Shown one piece after another: positions 37,001 through 46,194 of a stretch of 64,000 bases of DNA. This stretch comes from Heligmosomoides polygyrus polygyrus (taxonomy: Eukaryota > Nematoda > Chromadorea > Rhabditida > Heligmosomidae): the NCBI GenBank assembly GCA_947396885.1, contig OX377201.1, forward strand, positions 28,249,923 through 28,313,922, read 5' to 3'. The notes under the pieces are model-generated. The model was not told where the DNA came from. It did not search any database and saw only the letters and a list, made by a program, of their open reading frames with translations. Position 1 is the first letter of the stretch. Each line of letters starts with the position of its first letter. The position numbers were made by a program, and so were the translations under genes.

Positions 37001-39413
37001 GTTCGAATTCAGGGCTTCCGAGCGTCTCGTTGGCCGGATGGTCTAGGGGTATGATTCTCGCTTCGGCTGCGAGAGGTCCCGGGTTCGAATCCCGGTTCGG
37101 CCCAATGTTTTGGGGGTGACCCACAACCGTCCTGCCGCGGCGCTATTGTCGAGGCGGCCTCGAGCAACGCAAGGTGTTCTTCGCCAGCCGGGCAAACAAC
37201 AGACGTGCATGTTCGAATACAGGGCTTCCGCGCGTCTCGTTGGCCGGATGGTCTAGGGGTATGATTCTCGCTTCGGGTGCGAGAGGTCCCGGGTTCGAAT
37301 CCCGGTTCGGCCCAATGTTTTGCGGGTGACCCACAACCGTCCTGCCGCGGCGCTCTTGTCGAGGCGGCCTCGAGCAACGCAAGGTGTTCTCCGCCAGCCG
37401 GGCAAACAACAGACGTGCATGTTCGAATACAGGGCTTCCGAGCGTCTCGTTGGCCGGATGGTCTAGGGGTATGATTCTCGCTTCGGGTGCGAGAGGTCCC
37501 GGGTTCGAATCCCGGTTCGGCCCAATGTTTTGCGGGTGACCCACAACCGTCCTGCCGCGGCGCTCTTGTCGAGGCGGCCTCGAGCAACGCAAGGTGTTCT
37601 TCGCCAGCCGGGCAAACAACAGACGTGCATGTTCGAATACAGGGCTTCCGAGCGTCTCGTTGGCCGGATGGTCTATGGGTATGATTCTCGCTTCGGGTGC
37701 GAGAGGTCCCGGGTTCGAATCCCGGTTCGGCCCAATGTTTTGCGGGTGACCCACAACCGTCCTGCCGCGGCGCTCTTGTCGAGGCGGCCTCGAGCAATGC
37801 AAGGTGTTCTCCGCCAGCCGGGCAAACAACAGACGTGCATGTTCGAATACAGGGCTTCCGAGCGTCTCGTTGGCCGGATGGTCTATGGGTATGATTCTCG
37901 CTTCGGGTGCGAGAGGTCCCGGGTTCGAATCCCGGTTCGGCCCAATGTTTTGCGGGTGACCCACAACCGTCCTGCCGCGGCGCTATTGTCGAGGCGGCCT
38001 CGAGCAACGCAAGGTGTTCTTCGCCAGCCGGGCAAACAACAGACGTGCATGTTCGAATACAGGGCTTCCGAGCGTCTCGTTGGCCGGATGGTCTAGGGGT
38101 ATGATTCTCGCTTCGGGTGCGAGAGGTCCCGGGTTCGAATCCCGGTTCGGCCCAATGTTTTGCGGGTGACCCACAACCGTCCTGCCGCGGCGCTATTGTC
38201 GAGGCGGCCTCGAGCAACGCAAGGTGTTCTTCGCCAGCCGGGCAAACAACAGACGTGCATGTTCGAATTCAGGGCTTCCGAGCGTCTCGTTGGCCGGATG
38301 GTCTAGGGGTATGATTCTCGCTTCGGGTTCGAGAGGTCCCGGGTTCGAATCCCGGTTCGGCCCAATGTTTTGCGGGTGACCCACAACCGTCCTGCCGCGG
38401 CGCTATTGTCGAGGCGGCCTCGAGCAACGCAAGGTGTTCTTCGCCAGCCGGGCAAACAACAGACGTGCATGTTCGAATTCAGGGCTTCCGAGCGTCTCGT
38501 TGGCCGGATGATCTAGGGGTATGATTCTCGCTTCGGGTGCGAGAGGTCCCGGGTTCGAATCCCGGTTCGGCCCAAAGTTTTGCGGGTGACCCACAACCGT
38601 CCTGCCGCGGCGCTCTTGTCGAGGCGGCCTCGAGCAACGCAAGGTGTTCTTCGCCAGCCGGGCAAACAACAGACGTGCATGTTCGAATACAGGGCTTCCG
38701 AGCGTCTCGTTGGCCGGATGGTCTAGGGGTATGATTCTCGCTTCGGGTGCGAGAGGTCCCGGGTTCGAATCCCGGTTCGGCCCAATGTTTTGCGGGTGAC
38801 CCACAACCGTCCTGCCGCGGCGCTCTTGTCGAGGCGGCCTCGAGCAACGCAAGGTGTTCTTCGCCAGCCGGGCAAACAACAGACGTGCATGTTCGAATTC
38901 AGGGCTTCCGAGCGTCTCGTTGGCCGGATGGTCTAGGGGTATGATTCTCGCTTCGGGTGCGAGAGGTCCCGGGTTCGAATCCCGGTTCGGCCCAAAGTTT
39001 TGCGGGTGACCCACAACCGTCCTGCCGCGGCGCTCTTGTCGAGGCGGCCTCGAGCAACGCAAGGTGTTCTTCGCCAGCCGGGCAAACAACAGACGTGCAT
39101 GTTCGAATACAGGGCTTCCGAGCGTCTCGTTGGCCGCATGGTCTAGGGGTATGATTCTCGCTTCGGGTGCGAGAGGTCCCGGGTTCGAATCCCGGTTCGG
39201 CCCAAAGTTTTGCGGGTGACCCACAACCGTCCTGCCGCGGCGCTCTTGTCGAGGCGGCCTCGAGCAACGCAAGGTGTTCTTCGCCAGCCGGGCAAACAAC
39301 AGACGTGCATGTTCGAATACAGGGCTTCCGAGCGTCTCGTTGGCCGCATGGTCTAGGGGTATGATTCTCGCTTCGGGTGCGAGAGGTCCCGGGTTCGAAT
39401 CCCGGTTCGGCCC
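34092..39413 (+). tRNA. tRNA-Pro(CGG) block, 26 copies ending the array
   Basis: Starts run every 210 bp from 34092 to 39342 without length variants. Substitutions in the tRNA body cluster at the right end: 37032 (G37 to C in the anticodon loop), 37662 and 37872 (G15 to T), 38292 (anticodon stem), 38502 (G10 to A), 39132 and 39342 (G6 to C in the acceptor). Several late spacers also read CCCAAAG for CCCAATG. This is the pattern expected where unequal exchange homogenises the edge of an array poorly. Confidence 0.93.
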
Positions 39414-39421
39414 AATGTTTT

Positions 39422-39426
39422 GCGGG
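39422..39426. other. target site duplication GCGGG, left side of the LTR element
   Basis: These five bases follow the TTTT terminator of the last tRNA (39,418-39,421). They recur directly after the right LTR at 44,874-44,878, where the spacer sequence resumes. Confidence 0.9.
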
Positions 39427-40017
39427 TGTTTGGACTGCATCAAGGTCCAATACGGTTTTGGTGGTTCAAAGCTATGACTCTTGTTCGATCATATTTATTG
39501 TGCAAGTGGTACATGTGCGGCTAAGGAAGAGAATAGGTGATAGAGCGTTTAGTCTTGGTTAGTTCCTTCTTGTAGTCTTAGTCTTTCTTGAGTCTTGATG
39601 GCCAGTCGGCCTAGTTCTTGTGGCTCTGACAGGCCGGAGTGGGATCGTCCTGTAGGACGCCCCCTCCTCTGTTTCGGCCTCGGAGGCCACGGCAGTCCTT
39701 GCTGCGGGCCTCGGCGACCGGGATGGTACTTGTTGAGCGAGCCTCGTCGGCGGCTCTCTTGAGTTCTTGAGACGGCAAGATGGCGGCGGCGGAGGCGACG
39801 GTGGCGACGGTTGAGGCCGGAGCTGGAGCTGGAGAGCTGCTGCGAGACGAGACGAGACTGCCCTCTGCCCGGAGGAGGCTGCTTATATACGTTTTCCGGG
39901 GGGCGGGCAGTGTGGCGGCAGTGGCCTGTTGGGGGCGGGCCGCTTTACACGGCAGGCCGGCTCTTGAGCCGAGTATTGATTGAAGTATCATGATTCCGTT
40001 GTACGGAAGTCATGACA
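39427..40017 (+). repeat. left LTR (591 bp)
   Basis: It opens with a small hairpin, TTGGAC...GTCCAA, and closes with another, TCATGATTCCGT...ACGGAAGTCATGA. It differs from the right LTR by one substitution near its start (CCAATACGG versus CCAACACGG) and by lacking 11 bp (TCATGCCGGCC). It contains a purine-rich CGGAG/GGCGGCGG segment and an AAGATGGCGGC motif near 39,777. Confidence 0.9.
39884..39889 (+). promoter_or_regulatory. TATA box of the left LTR
   Basis: TATATA in a GC-rich context (CTGCTTATATACG), 458 bases into the LTR and about 130 bases before its end. This is a plausible Pol II start for U3-R-U5. The same box occurs in the right LTR at 44,729-44,734. Confidence 0.5.
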
Positions 40018-42124
40018 CTCCCGACAGCAAGAGAAAAATTCTGGGCCAAATTGTGTTGGCCCATTTGGTGCCTTGTTGGCTCCAGTTTGAGGGATTTTAG
40101 TTTTTTGGTATTAGTTCGTTACGTTTTGAGAGAGAGAGAAGAATATAGAGTACAACGAAAAGATAGGATACAACGAAATGTGAGCACGCAATAATACAAT
40201 ATGACATTACAGTTTCGTATTACAATACAACGAAACATTACAAAATAATTGTATCACTCTTCTTGGTCTGCGAACGTGAGGAAGTCGACGTCGGACGTTG
40301 TTGAGGTGGAGATGTCGAACGGTGTTGGAGTTGGCGTGTAAGAGTTGAGTGTGGTTGACGTTGTAGTGATTAGACGGTGTTGCACGGCGTTGAACGACGT
40401 TGGAGTTGTACGAAGGCGGAGTGGATGGCGTTGTCGAAGTTGAAGGGTGCGTATTGGCGAACTCGTGTGTAGTTTTTTAGTTTTTAAGGAGAAAGTGTGT
40501 TTCCCTTTACTTTTTGGAGAAATGTTAAATTCGTTCATGAGCTTGTGTCACCAGGTGTTTAGTTTTTTTAGAACCGATTTGTTTTCGTTGCTGTCGTTAT
40601 TGGGAGTGAGTTATAATATTTTCTTTAGTATTATTAGTTGTAATATAGTATTAGTATTAGTTTTAGTATAATTCGTTTGGATATAGTCGTTAAAGAGGTG
40701 TCCCTCTCTCTTTCCTTTTTTTTTCTTTTTTTCCCAGAGTATTTACTCAGGAGTTCCTCTGCTTTAGAGTGTATCTTTTAGTTTTTTAGTATGTAGGTTT
40801 CGTGGCTTCGATTATGATGTAGTAGTGTTCAATACTGTACTGGTTGTACCAGTAGCGAGAGATCGTAAAGAGCTATCGCCATTAGACGGATCTCTAGTGT
40901 TTGTATGAGTGCGTAACCGATCTTTACGGTTTGTAACGTATTTCTGTTGGTCCAGAAATTGGGGAAGTATTGGCTGAGGTACGAAGGAGCCTGTTGGCTC
41001 TTATAGTATTGCTAGTGCTTCGTTAAATAGCGTGGCAACACTGTTTAGTTTGAATTCCAGAATAGTTATTAAGTGTGTTATTTGGTGTCGCTGTATTCGT
41101 AGTATTTGGCAAGTATGAAAATTGATGTTTGTGAAAGTGATTGGGGCATGATAGATGTCGCATTCTGCGATTAGTTTTGAATGTCATTGTTATGACGAGA
41201 TATTTTTTATTTGATTCGTCCAATTGTCGTGGCGTATTCGTAGTGAGTTGACGAAAGGGTTGGAGTTTTTTGAGAATGGGTGTGAGCGTGGTGGAGACTG
41301 AGTGAGCTATTACGCGAGAGGTTCTGTATTCGCGTTGTAGTAGTTAGAACGTGGCGCGAAGCACGTTAGGCGTGTTAGTTTTAGTAGTTATTTTAGTTGT
41401 TATTATTGGCTTAGTCGTTTTGTGCTTTTGGTGGCTACAGTCGTTGTCGCTCTTGCGAGAATTGCCATGATTTGTAAATCTGATTGCTTTTCTTAGTTTT
41501 TGGCTCGGCGATTTCGTTGAAGGCTAAGCTGTGTAGTGCTTGTGAGCGAGACTTCAGTGTGAAGTTGGTTTCTTTAAGATTGGGAGCAACTCCAATGGTC
41601 TGGTAGTTTTGAGTTATTATTATGTAGTATATTTTATATTTTTTTCGTATCGTATCGAAACGGTTTTTTCTTTTTTTCCGTGAAGTGCCATGGATTTGAC
41701 ATGAAATGGCTTTTCTTAGTTTTAGTTCAGTAATGCTGTCGTTAGGAAGACTTCATTGTTTGAGGTCTGAGGGCTCGAGCAGTAGCTTTAGATTTGAGTA
41801 CGAGCATTGTGTTAAGCTCGTCAGTTATATTGTCGTACGAAGACTTCGTTGTTCGAGGTCTGGTAGTATGAGGACCAGTCTTAATTTTGAGTGTGAGCTT
41901 TGATTGTACTTCGGATGCTCAAATTATTTAGTGGCCCTTATAGGCCTTGTGAATCGGATCCGTAGATTTTTTTTGTTTCTTAGGTTGTAAAGTTGTAATA
42001 TACCTTGTTGCACTTATAGATCTGTGGCCGGCGTTTATACTGAGTTATGGTGTGGTAAGCTTAAGCTGATAAAGTTGCGGTGAGCAAGTAATATGGCGGG
42101 CAAGATTTATTATTATAGTTATCC

Positions 42125-42520
42125 TGTTATCATCCTTGGGTGGACTTTCCGAACTGCCAATTCGGGTTAGTTCGCACCCAGGTGGCCCTAAATGGCATGT
42201 ATAATGTCATTCGAGGAAGGACTTTCCGACTTGCCCTTTCGGGTTATTTCACTTCCTCGAGGGTGAGCTTATCACCACCCCGTGTAACTGAATGAGGCGC
42301 CATGGTAATTATTTGTTCTATTATTATCACACATTATATGTGGGTAGGTTTCCCAGGTCGGAGTTATCGCTACCAGTAATACTGTATTGTATTATCGCAT
42401 TGTCGTGGCCATTATGTTATGAATTTGGGTGGAATGTCTGTTCACACCCTAAATGGCCCACATCCGTGGATGGGTTTCCCAACGTCCAGGGTCGGGGTTA
42501 TCGCTACTACCGGGTTTCCT
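42125..42520 (+). repeat. reiterated hairpin modules in the LTR-element interior
   Basis: Two copies of GGACTTTCCGA-TTGCC-TTCGGGTTA sit in different stems: GGGTGG...CACCC at about 42,136-42,180 and TCGAGGAAG...CTTCCTCGA at about 42,211-42,261. Related modules with GGTTTCCCA and GGGTTATCGCTAC follow near 42,345 and 42,475. Arms differ while loops are conserved, as in structured RNA, but the function is unknown. Confidence 0.55.
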
Positions 42521-43510
42521 AAATGGGCATACGTGACCTAAATTTGCTAGCACTAGTGTGCACAACGGTACGAATGCCGATTCAGGCGCTAAGTGGTGGG
42601 CAAAGCGTATGTAACCGGTTATGCAGAAGAAAGATAGGAAAAGAAAAAGGAGAGAAAAAGTTTTTATTGGTTTGTGTGCACGCGAGTTGTATTCATTTTG
42701 CACTATAGGCTTGTTAGCCTGTTTGTGTGCTTTTTTGTAGTTGTTGACTATAGTCTTTATGAGTGAAAATATAGTATTAAGGTTGAGTACTCATTTGTTT
42801 ATTAGTAGTCTTACAATCGTAATGGGTTTTATAGTTTTACAGCAAGTGAAATGCTGTTTCGGGAGTTAGTCATTTTCTGAGCGCCATGCTTAGACGCCTT
42901 AACTTGATTGTCATGAACACTTGAGAGTCGAAGCGCGCGTTCTTCTCGTCTCAAGGGATTCTGTATGGCTGGTATATGGATGATCTTGCGGCGCACTGAC
43001 CTGGCCAGTATCAGTTCGCCGGAAGTTCATCCGTGTAGAATCATGTTCACGATGATCAAGTCGCTTAATTTTGCTCATAGTGTCGAGCTAGTTTTGTTTG
43101 GGTAGTGTAGATGTTTATTAGTTGATTAGAGTTCAAATTGTGGGCAATGTCCACGCCTAAGCTTGTTTCGAACTAATGAGTTCACTTTGTGCACTGGCTG
43201 AATTCGTTTTGAGCTAGTTATTGTATCATGTTTGGTGTTTGAGTTCGTTTTAAGTTAGTTACCTATTGCGTCCCTTTGGTCTTCCAGTTGGGACATTAGT
43301 TCTTTTATTCGTATAGTTTTGGTAGAGACGTACTGTTGTACATCTGTTAGTTTTCTGGAAAATTCCCATGGTTTCTGGAGTACCACTGTGTGGCTGTTAC
43401 AGTAGTCCGCTGTAAGGGTGCGGAATGTGGGCTACCGTGTCCTCTGGGGCGAGGTTAGCCGGACACGGTGTAAAATTCCCAGCAGGGCCTTGCATGTGGC
43501 GGCGCGGGCT

Positions 43511-43638
43511 GAGTCACGTAGTGTAGCACTCCCGAGGCGGTCAGGAATGCGGCGTTGCGGACGTGAGTCACGCAGTGTAACCTTCCCGAGGTGGTCAGGA
43601 ATGCGGCGTCGCGGACGTGAGTCACGTAGTGTAACGCT
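43511..43638 (+). repeat. 54-bp tandem repeat, 2.4 copies
   Basis: GAGTCACGYAGTGTAAC recurs at 43,511, 43,565 and 43,619, exactly 54 bp apart, with the intervening GAGG-GGTCAGGAATGCGGCG segment conserved between the first two copies. Confidence 0.75.
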
Positions 43639-44271
43639 TAGTGGGTGCACGCATTAACGGTTTTGCTGTAGTTTTATTATTATTAGTATTAGAATTGGTG
43701 TTAGTATTAGTATTAGTATTAGTAGTATTAGTATTTTTGAAGTGGGAGTTGAGACAAGTGATTTCAGTTGTTACGGAGGCATCGCGTTTTGTAGTGCCAA
43801 ATTTCGTCTAGATTTGATTAGTGCACCTTATTTGGTGCTTTCTCGTTAGATTGACTCGTCTTGGTATTTATTTAGTGTGTTGCTTCGTTGAGATAGTACA
43901 TTTAGTTTAGTGCGTGCATTTTGTTTAGTGCCTGAGTTTGTTCTGATCGTTTAGTGACCTTTGGTGGTGCTTGAGTGCGTCTAAATCGTCTGTGAGCCTC
44001 GTTTGATGCTTGAGTTTATTCGGACCAGTAATGCCTTAGTGCCGGACTTTGCTTCTGTCTGAAATCGTTTCGTGTCGTCCGGAGCACCTTCGGCGTATGG
44101 AATCGTATCGGCCTGAATTTGTTTCAGATCTGCCGGTGCACCTTGTTTTGTGCATGGCCTCGATTGACGCGATGTTTTTTGGCCAGGGTCCGTTTTGACC
44201 CGGCCTGAATCGTTTGCTTGGTGCATGAAATTGATTCGGCCTGGGCTCGTTTCGAACCGGCCGATGCACCA

Positions 44272-44873
44272 TGTTTGGACTGCATCAAGGTCCAACACGG
44301 TTTTGGTGGTTCAAAGCTATGACTCTTGTTCGATCATATTTATTGTGCAAGTGGTACATGTGCGGCTAAGGAAGAGAATAGGTGATAGAGCGTTTAGTCT
44401 TGGTTAGTTCCTTCTTGTAGTCTTAGTCTTTCTTGAGTCTTGATGGCCAGTCGGCCTAGTTCTTGTGGCTCTGACAGGCCGGAGTGGGATCGTCCTGTAG
44501 GACGCCCCCTCCTCTGTTTCGGCCTCGGAGGCCACGGCAGTCCTTGCTGCGGGCCTCGGCGACCGGGATGGTACTTGTTGAGCGAGCCTCGTCGGCGGCT
44601 CTCTTGAGTTCTTGAGACGGCAAGATGGCGGCGGCGGAGGCGACGGTGGCGACGGTTGAGGCCGGAGCTGGAGCTGGAGAGCTGCTGCGAGACGAGACGA
44701 GACTGCCCTCTGCCCGGAGGAGGCTGCTTATATACGTTTTCCGGGGGGCGGGCAGTGTGGCGGCAGTGGCCTGTTGGGGGCGGGCCGCTTTACACTCATG
44801 CCGGCCGGCAGGCCGGCTCTTGAGCCGAGTATTGATTGAAGTATCATGATTCCGTTGTACGGAAGTCATGACA
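44272..44873 (+). repeat. right LTR (602 bp)
   Basis: By eye it matches the left LTR apart from one substitution and an 11-bp insertion next to GCCGGCC repeats, indicating recent insertion. Its TATA box is at 44,729-44,734 and could drive transcription outward into 44,874 onward. Confidence 0.9.
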
Positions 44874-44925
44874 GCGGGTGACCCACAACCGTCCTGCCAT
44901 AGCAGGACGGTTGTGGGTCACCCGC
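44874..44925. repeat. perfect 24-bp palindrome made from array spacer
   Basis: The spacer sequence GCGGGTGACCCACAACCGTC continuing to CTGC (44,874-44,897) is followed by CATA and then its exact reverse complement (44,902-44,925). The left part continues the array interrupted by the LTR element; its first five bases are the target duplication. The right arm is an inverted piece of the same spacer. This marks the original right end of the array. Confidence 0.95.
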
Positions 44926-45340
44926 GTCATAGCATGTGTAGGACAAGATCGTTATGTGAAGTTTGTTTGGCTGGATGTCTCCTGCCTTCTTCTTCTTCCC
45001 AGAGACATCGGAAGAATTGCTCTTCCAAGGAGTATTCTATTTTTCAACTGCTCTGAATGATAAAAGTTAATGTGAAAAGTGAAAAGTTAAGCGCAAAGTA
45101 AGGCTGATAACTAACCAGGATACTATCTCAACGGTAGGTCGGACGGCGCAAATGTTGTATATGGGCAGAACCGCCTCTCCCTGGGAAGTAACAAACTGCA
45201 GGTATCTCGACCCCAATACAACTCTACGCAGAGTTAGGGGCGACGGAACTCGCCTGTTGGCGCCCTGTTGATACACGTGCTCCACAGCTGACGGGCGCGC
45301 GCGGGATGAGGGCTGGTATCGCGGGTTATCGCAGTGCACA

Positions 45341-45401
45341 GGTGGCGTAGTAGGGAAGCGCTCGGGCTCGTGAGCGAGGGGTCGGGGGTTTGGATCCCGC
45401 A
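45341..45401 (+). other. tRNA-like segment (A and B boxes) in the left arm
   Basis: A-box-like TGGCGTAGTAGG (45,343-45,354) and B-box-like GGTTTGGATCC (45,387-45,397) are 32 bases apart. A CGCTC...GAGCG stem lies between them. The order and spacing resemble the head of a tRNA-derived SINE. The anticodon loop is not canonical, so this is not called a tRNA gene. Confidence 0.5.
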
Positions 45402-45905
45402 GATTGTGCTTGTTCTGCACTTTTTCAAAATCCATGTTTATCATATAGGTGATCCACCTAGGGTATTACAGTGTGTTATAGAGCATGTTTACATATACAT
45501 ATATCACGCATACCGTTAACAATGGTGGTCCAGGCAGGGTTACTGATTTCGCTGAAACTTCATCTAGGGGGGTATTTGGGGTGCTGATCACGAATCTGAC
45601 ATCCGTTTTTCACGATTCTTTCTCTACCTGCCGTCACCGGCAGAAAATTTAGGAACGTAATCCTGTGCCTCCCTGTATTTATACTATCCAGCCTTATCGT
45701 GAATAATGGATACCAGATTCGTGATCAGCACCCCAAATAACCCCCCTAGACGAAGTTTCAGTGAAATCGGTGACCTGCCTGGACCACACTTGTTAACGGC
45801 ATGGGTGGTATGTTATATGTAAACATGCTTTATAACACACTATAATACCCCTAGGTGGATTACCTATAAACGTGGATTTTGCAAAAGTGAAAAACAAACG
45901 CAGAA

Positions 45906-45966
45906 CGCGGGATAAAAACCCCTGACCCCACGCTCACGAGCCCGAGCTCTTCCCTACAACGCCACC
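45906..45966 (-). other. tRNA-like segment in the right arm, inverted copy
   Basis: Reverse-complement counterpart of 45,341-45,401 with several differences. Its B box is damaged (a GGTTTTTATCC-like sequence), so it is probably weaker as a Pol III promoter. The two point toward each other inside the fold-back. Confidence 0.45.
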
Positions 45967-46194
45967 TGCACTGAGGTAATCCGCGATACCAGCCCTCATC
46001 CCGCGCGCACCCGTCAGCTGTGGAGTACGTGAATCAACAGGGCGCCAACAGGCGACTTCCGTCACCCCTAACTCTGCGCAGAGTTGTATTGGGGTCGAGA
46101 TACCTGCAGTTTGTTACTTCTCAGGGAGAGGCGGTTCTGCCCATATACAACATTTGCGCCGTTCCGACCTACCGTTGAGACAGTATCCTGGTAA

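Larger units (their letters stand above)
6574..39426 (+). repeat. tandem array of 158 tRNA-Pro(CGG) units, 210-bp period
   Basis: Each standard unit is a 72-bp tRNA gene, a TTTT terminator four bases after it, and about 130 bp of CpG-rich spacer containing a small palindrome. All units point the same way. Unit starts were walked from 6,657 to 39,342. Nineteen units are 8 bp short (202 bp), eight lack 16 bp of spacer (194 bp) and five lack 1 bp (209 bp). The distance 32,685 plus 285 deleted bases equals exactly 157 x 210. Units differ by a few recurring alleles: spacer GAATTC or GAATAC, CTATTG or CTCTTG, TTCTTCGCC or TTCTCCGCC. These alleles recur in the same order over blocks of 10-24 units, indicating higher-order duplication. 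Left similarity begins at CTCGAGCAACGC (6,574). The right end is cut by an LTR element. Confidence 0.97.
40018..44271 (+). other. non-coding interior of the LTR element
   Basis: T/G-rich interior without protein-coding potential. It contains ATACAACGAAA repeats (40,150-40,250), GTTG-rich sequence (40,280-40,440), TTAGTA-type simple repeats (40,620-40,670 and 43,676-43,740), a set of hairpins near 42,130-42,520, a 54-bp tandem repeat at 43,511-43,640 and degenerate roughly 54-bp repeats at 44,060-44,271. Confidence 0.7.
39427..44873. mobile_element. non-coding LTR retrotransposon (LARD-like), 5.4 kb
   Basis: Two direct repeats of 591 and 602 bp, each starting TGTTTGGACTGC and ending GAAGTCATGACA, enclose 4.25 kb. 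A 5-bp target duplication (GCGGG) flanks the whole. TG...CA termini and a 5-bp duplication are the hallmarks of integrase-mediated LTR insertion. The interior has no gag, protease, RT or integrase frame; all open frames are around 100 codons or shorter. It must therefore have been mobilised in trans by a coding partner elsewhere. No clear primer binding site or polypurine tract was recognised next to the LTRs, so transcript orientation is inferred only from the TATA box reading on the plus strand. Confidence 0.88.
45115..46191. mobile_element. fold-back DNA transposon with ~0.5-kb inverted arms (Harbinger-like MITE)
   Basis: The element begins CCAGGATACTATCTCAACGG and ends with the inverted counterpart CCGTTGAGACAGTATCCTGG, flanked by a TAA duplication (45,112-45,114 and 46,192-46,194). 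The arms remain alignable over about 510 bp each with scattered differences and indels and close on a loop of about 70 bp near 45,660. There is no coding capacity. A 3-bp TAA/TTA duplication is typical of PIF/Harbinger elements, so mobilisation in trans by such a transposase is inferred. A tRNA-like segment lies in each arm. Confidence 0.78.

Noticed and set aside
6574..39426. CRISPR-like or minisatellite interpretation of the array
   Set aside because: The repeated part is a complete tRNA gene plus conserved spacer; there are no unique spacers and the unit is far longer than CRISPR repeats.
6692..39574. Roughly 130 plus-strand frames of 65 codons starting MREVPGSNPGSAQ
   Set aside because: They begin inside the tRNA variable region and T arm and repeat once per unit; they are tRNA and spacer sequence.
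39780..39983. Ala/Glu-rich open frame in the LTR starting MAAAEATVATVEAG
   Set aside because: Low-complexity GGC/GAG sequence in a promoter-like region, present in both LTRs; no domain and it spans the TATA box.
40018..40060. Primer binding site after the left LTR
   Set aside because: No TGG-initiated stretch complementary to a recognisable tRNA 3' end lies at the LTR border; the array's own tRNA-Pro 3' end does not match either.
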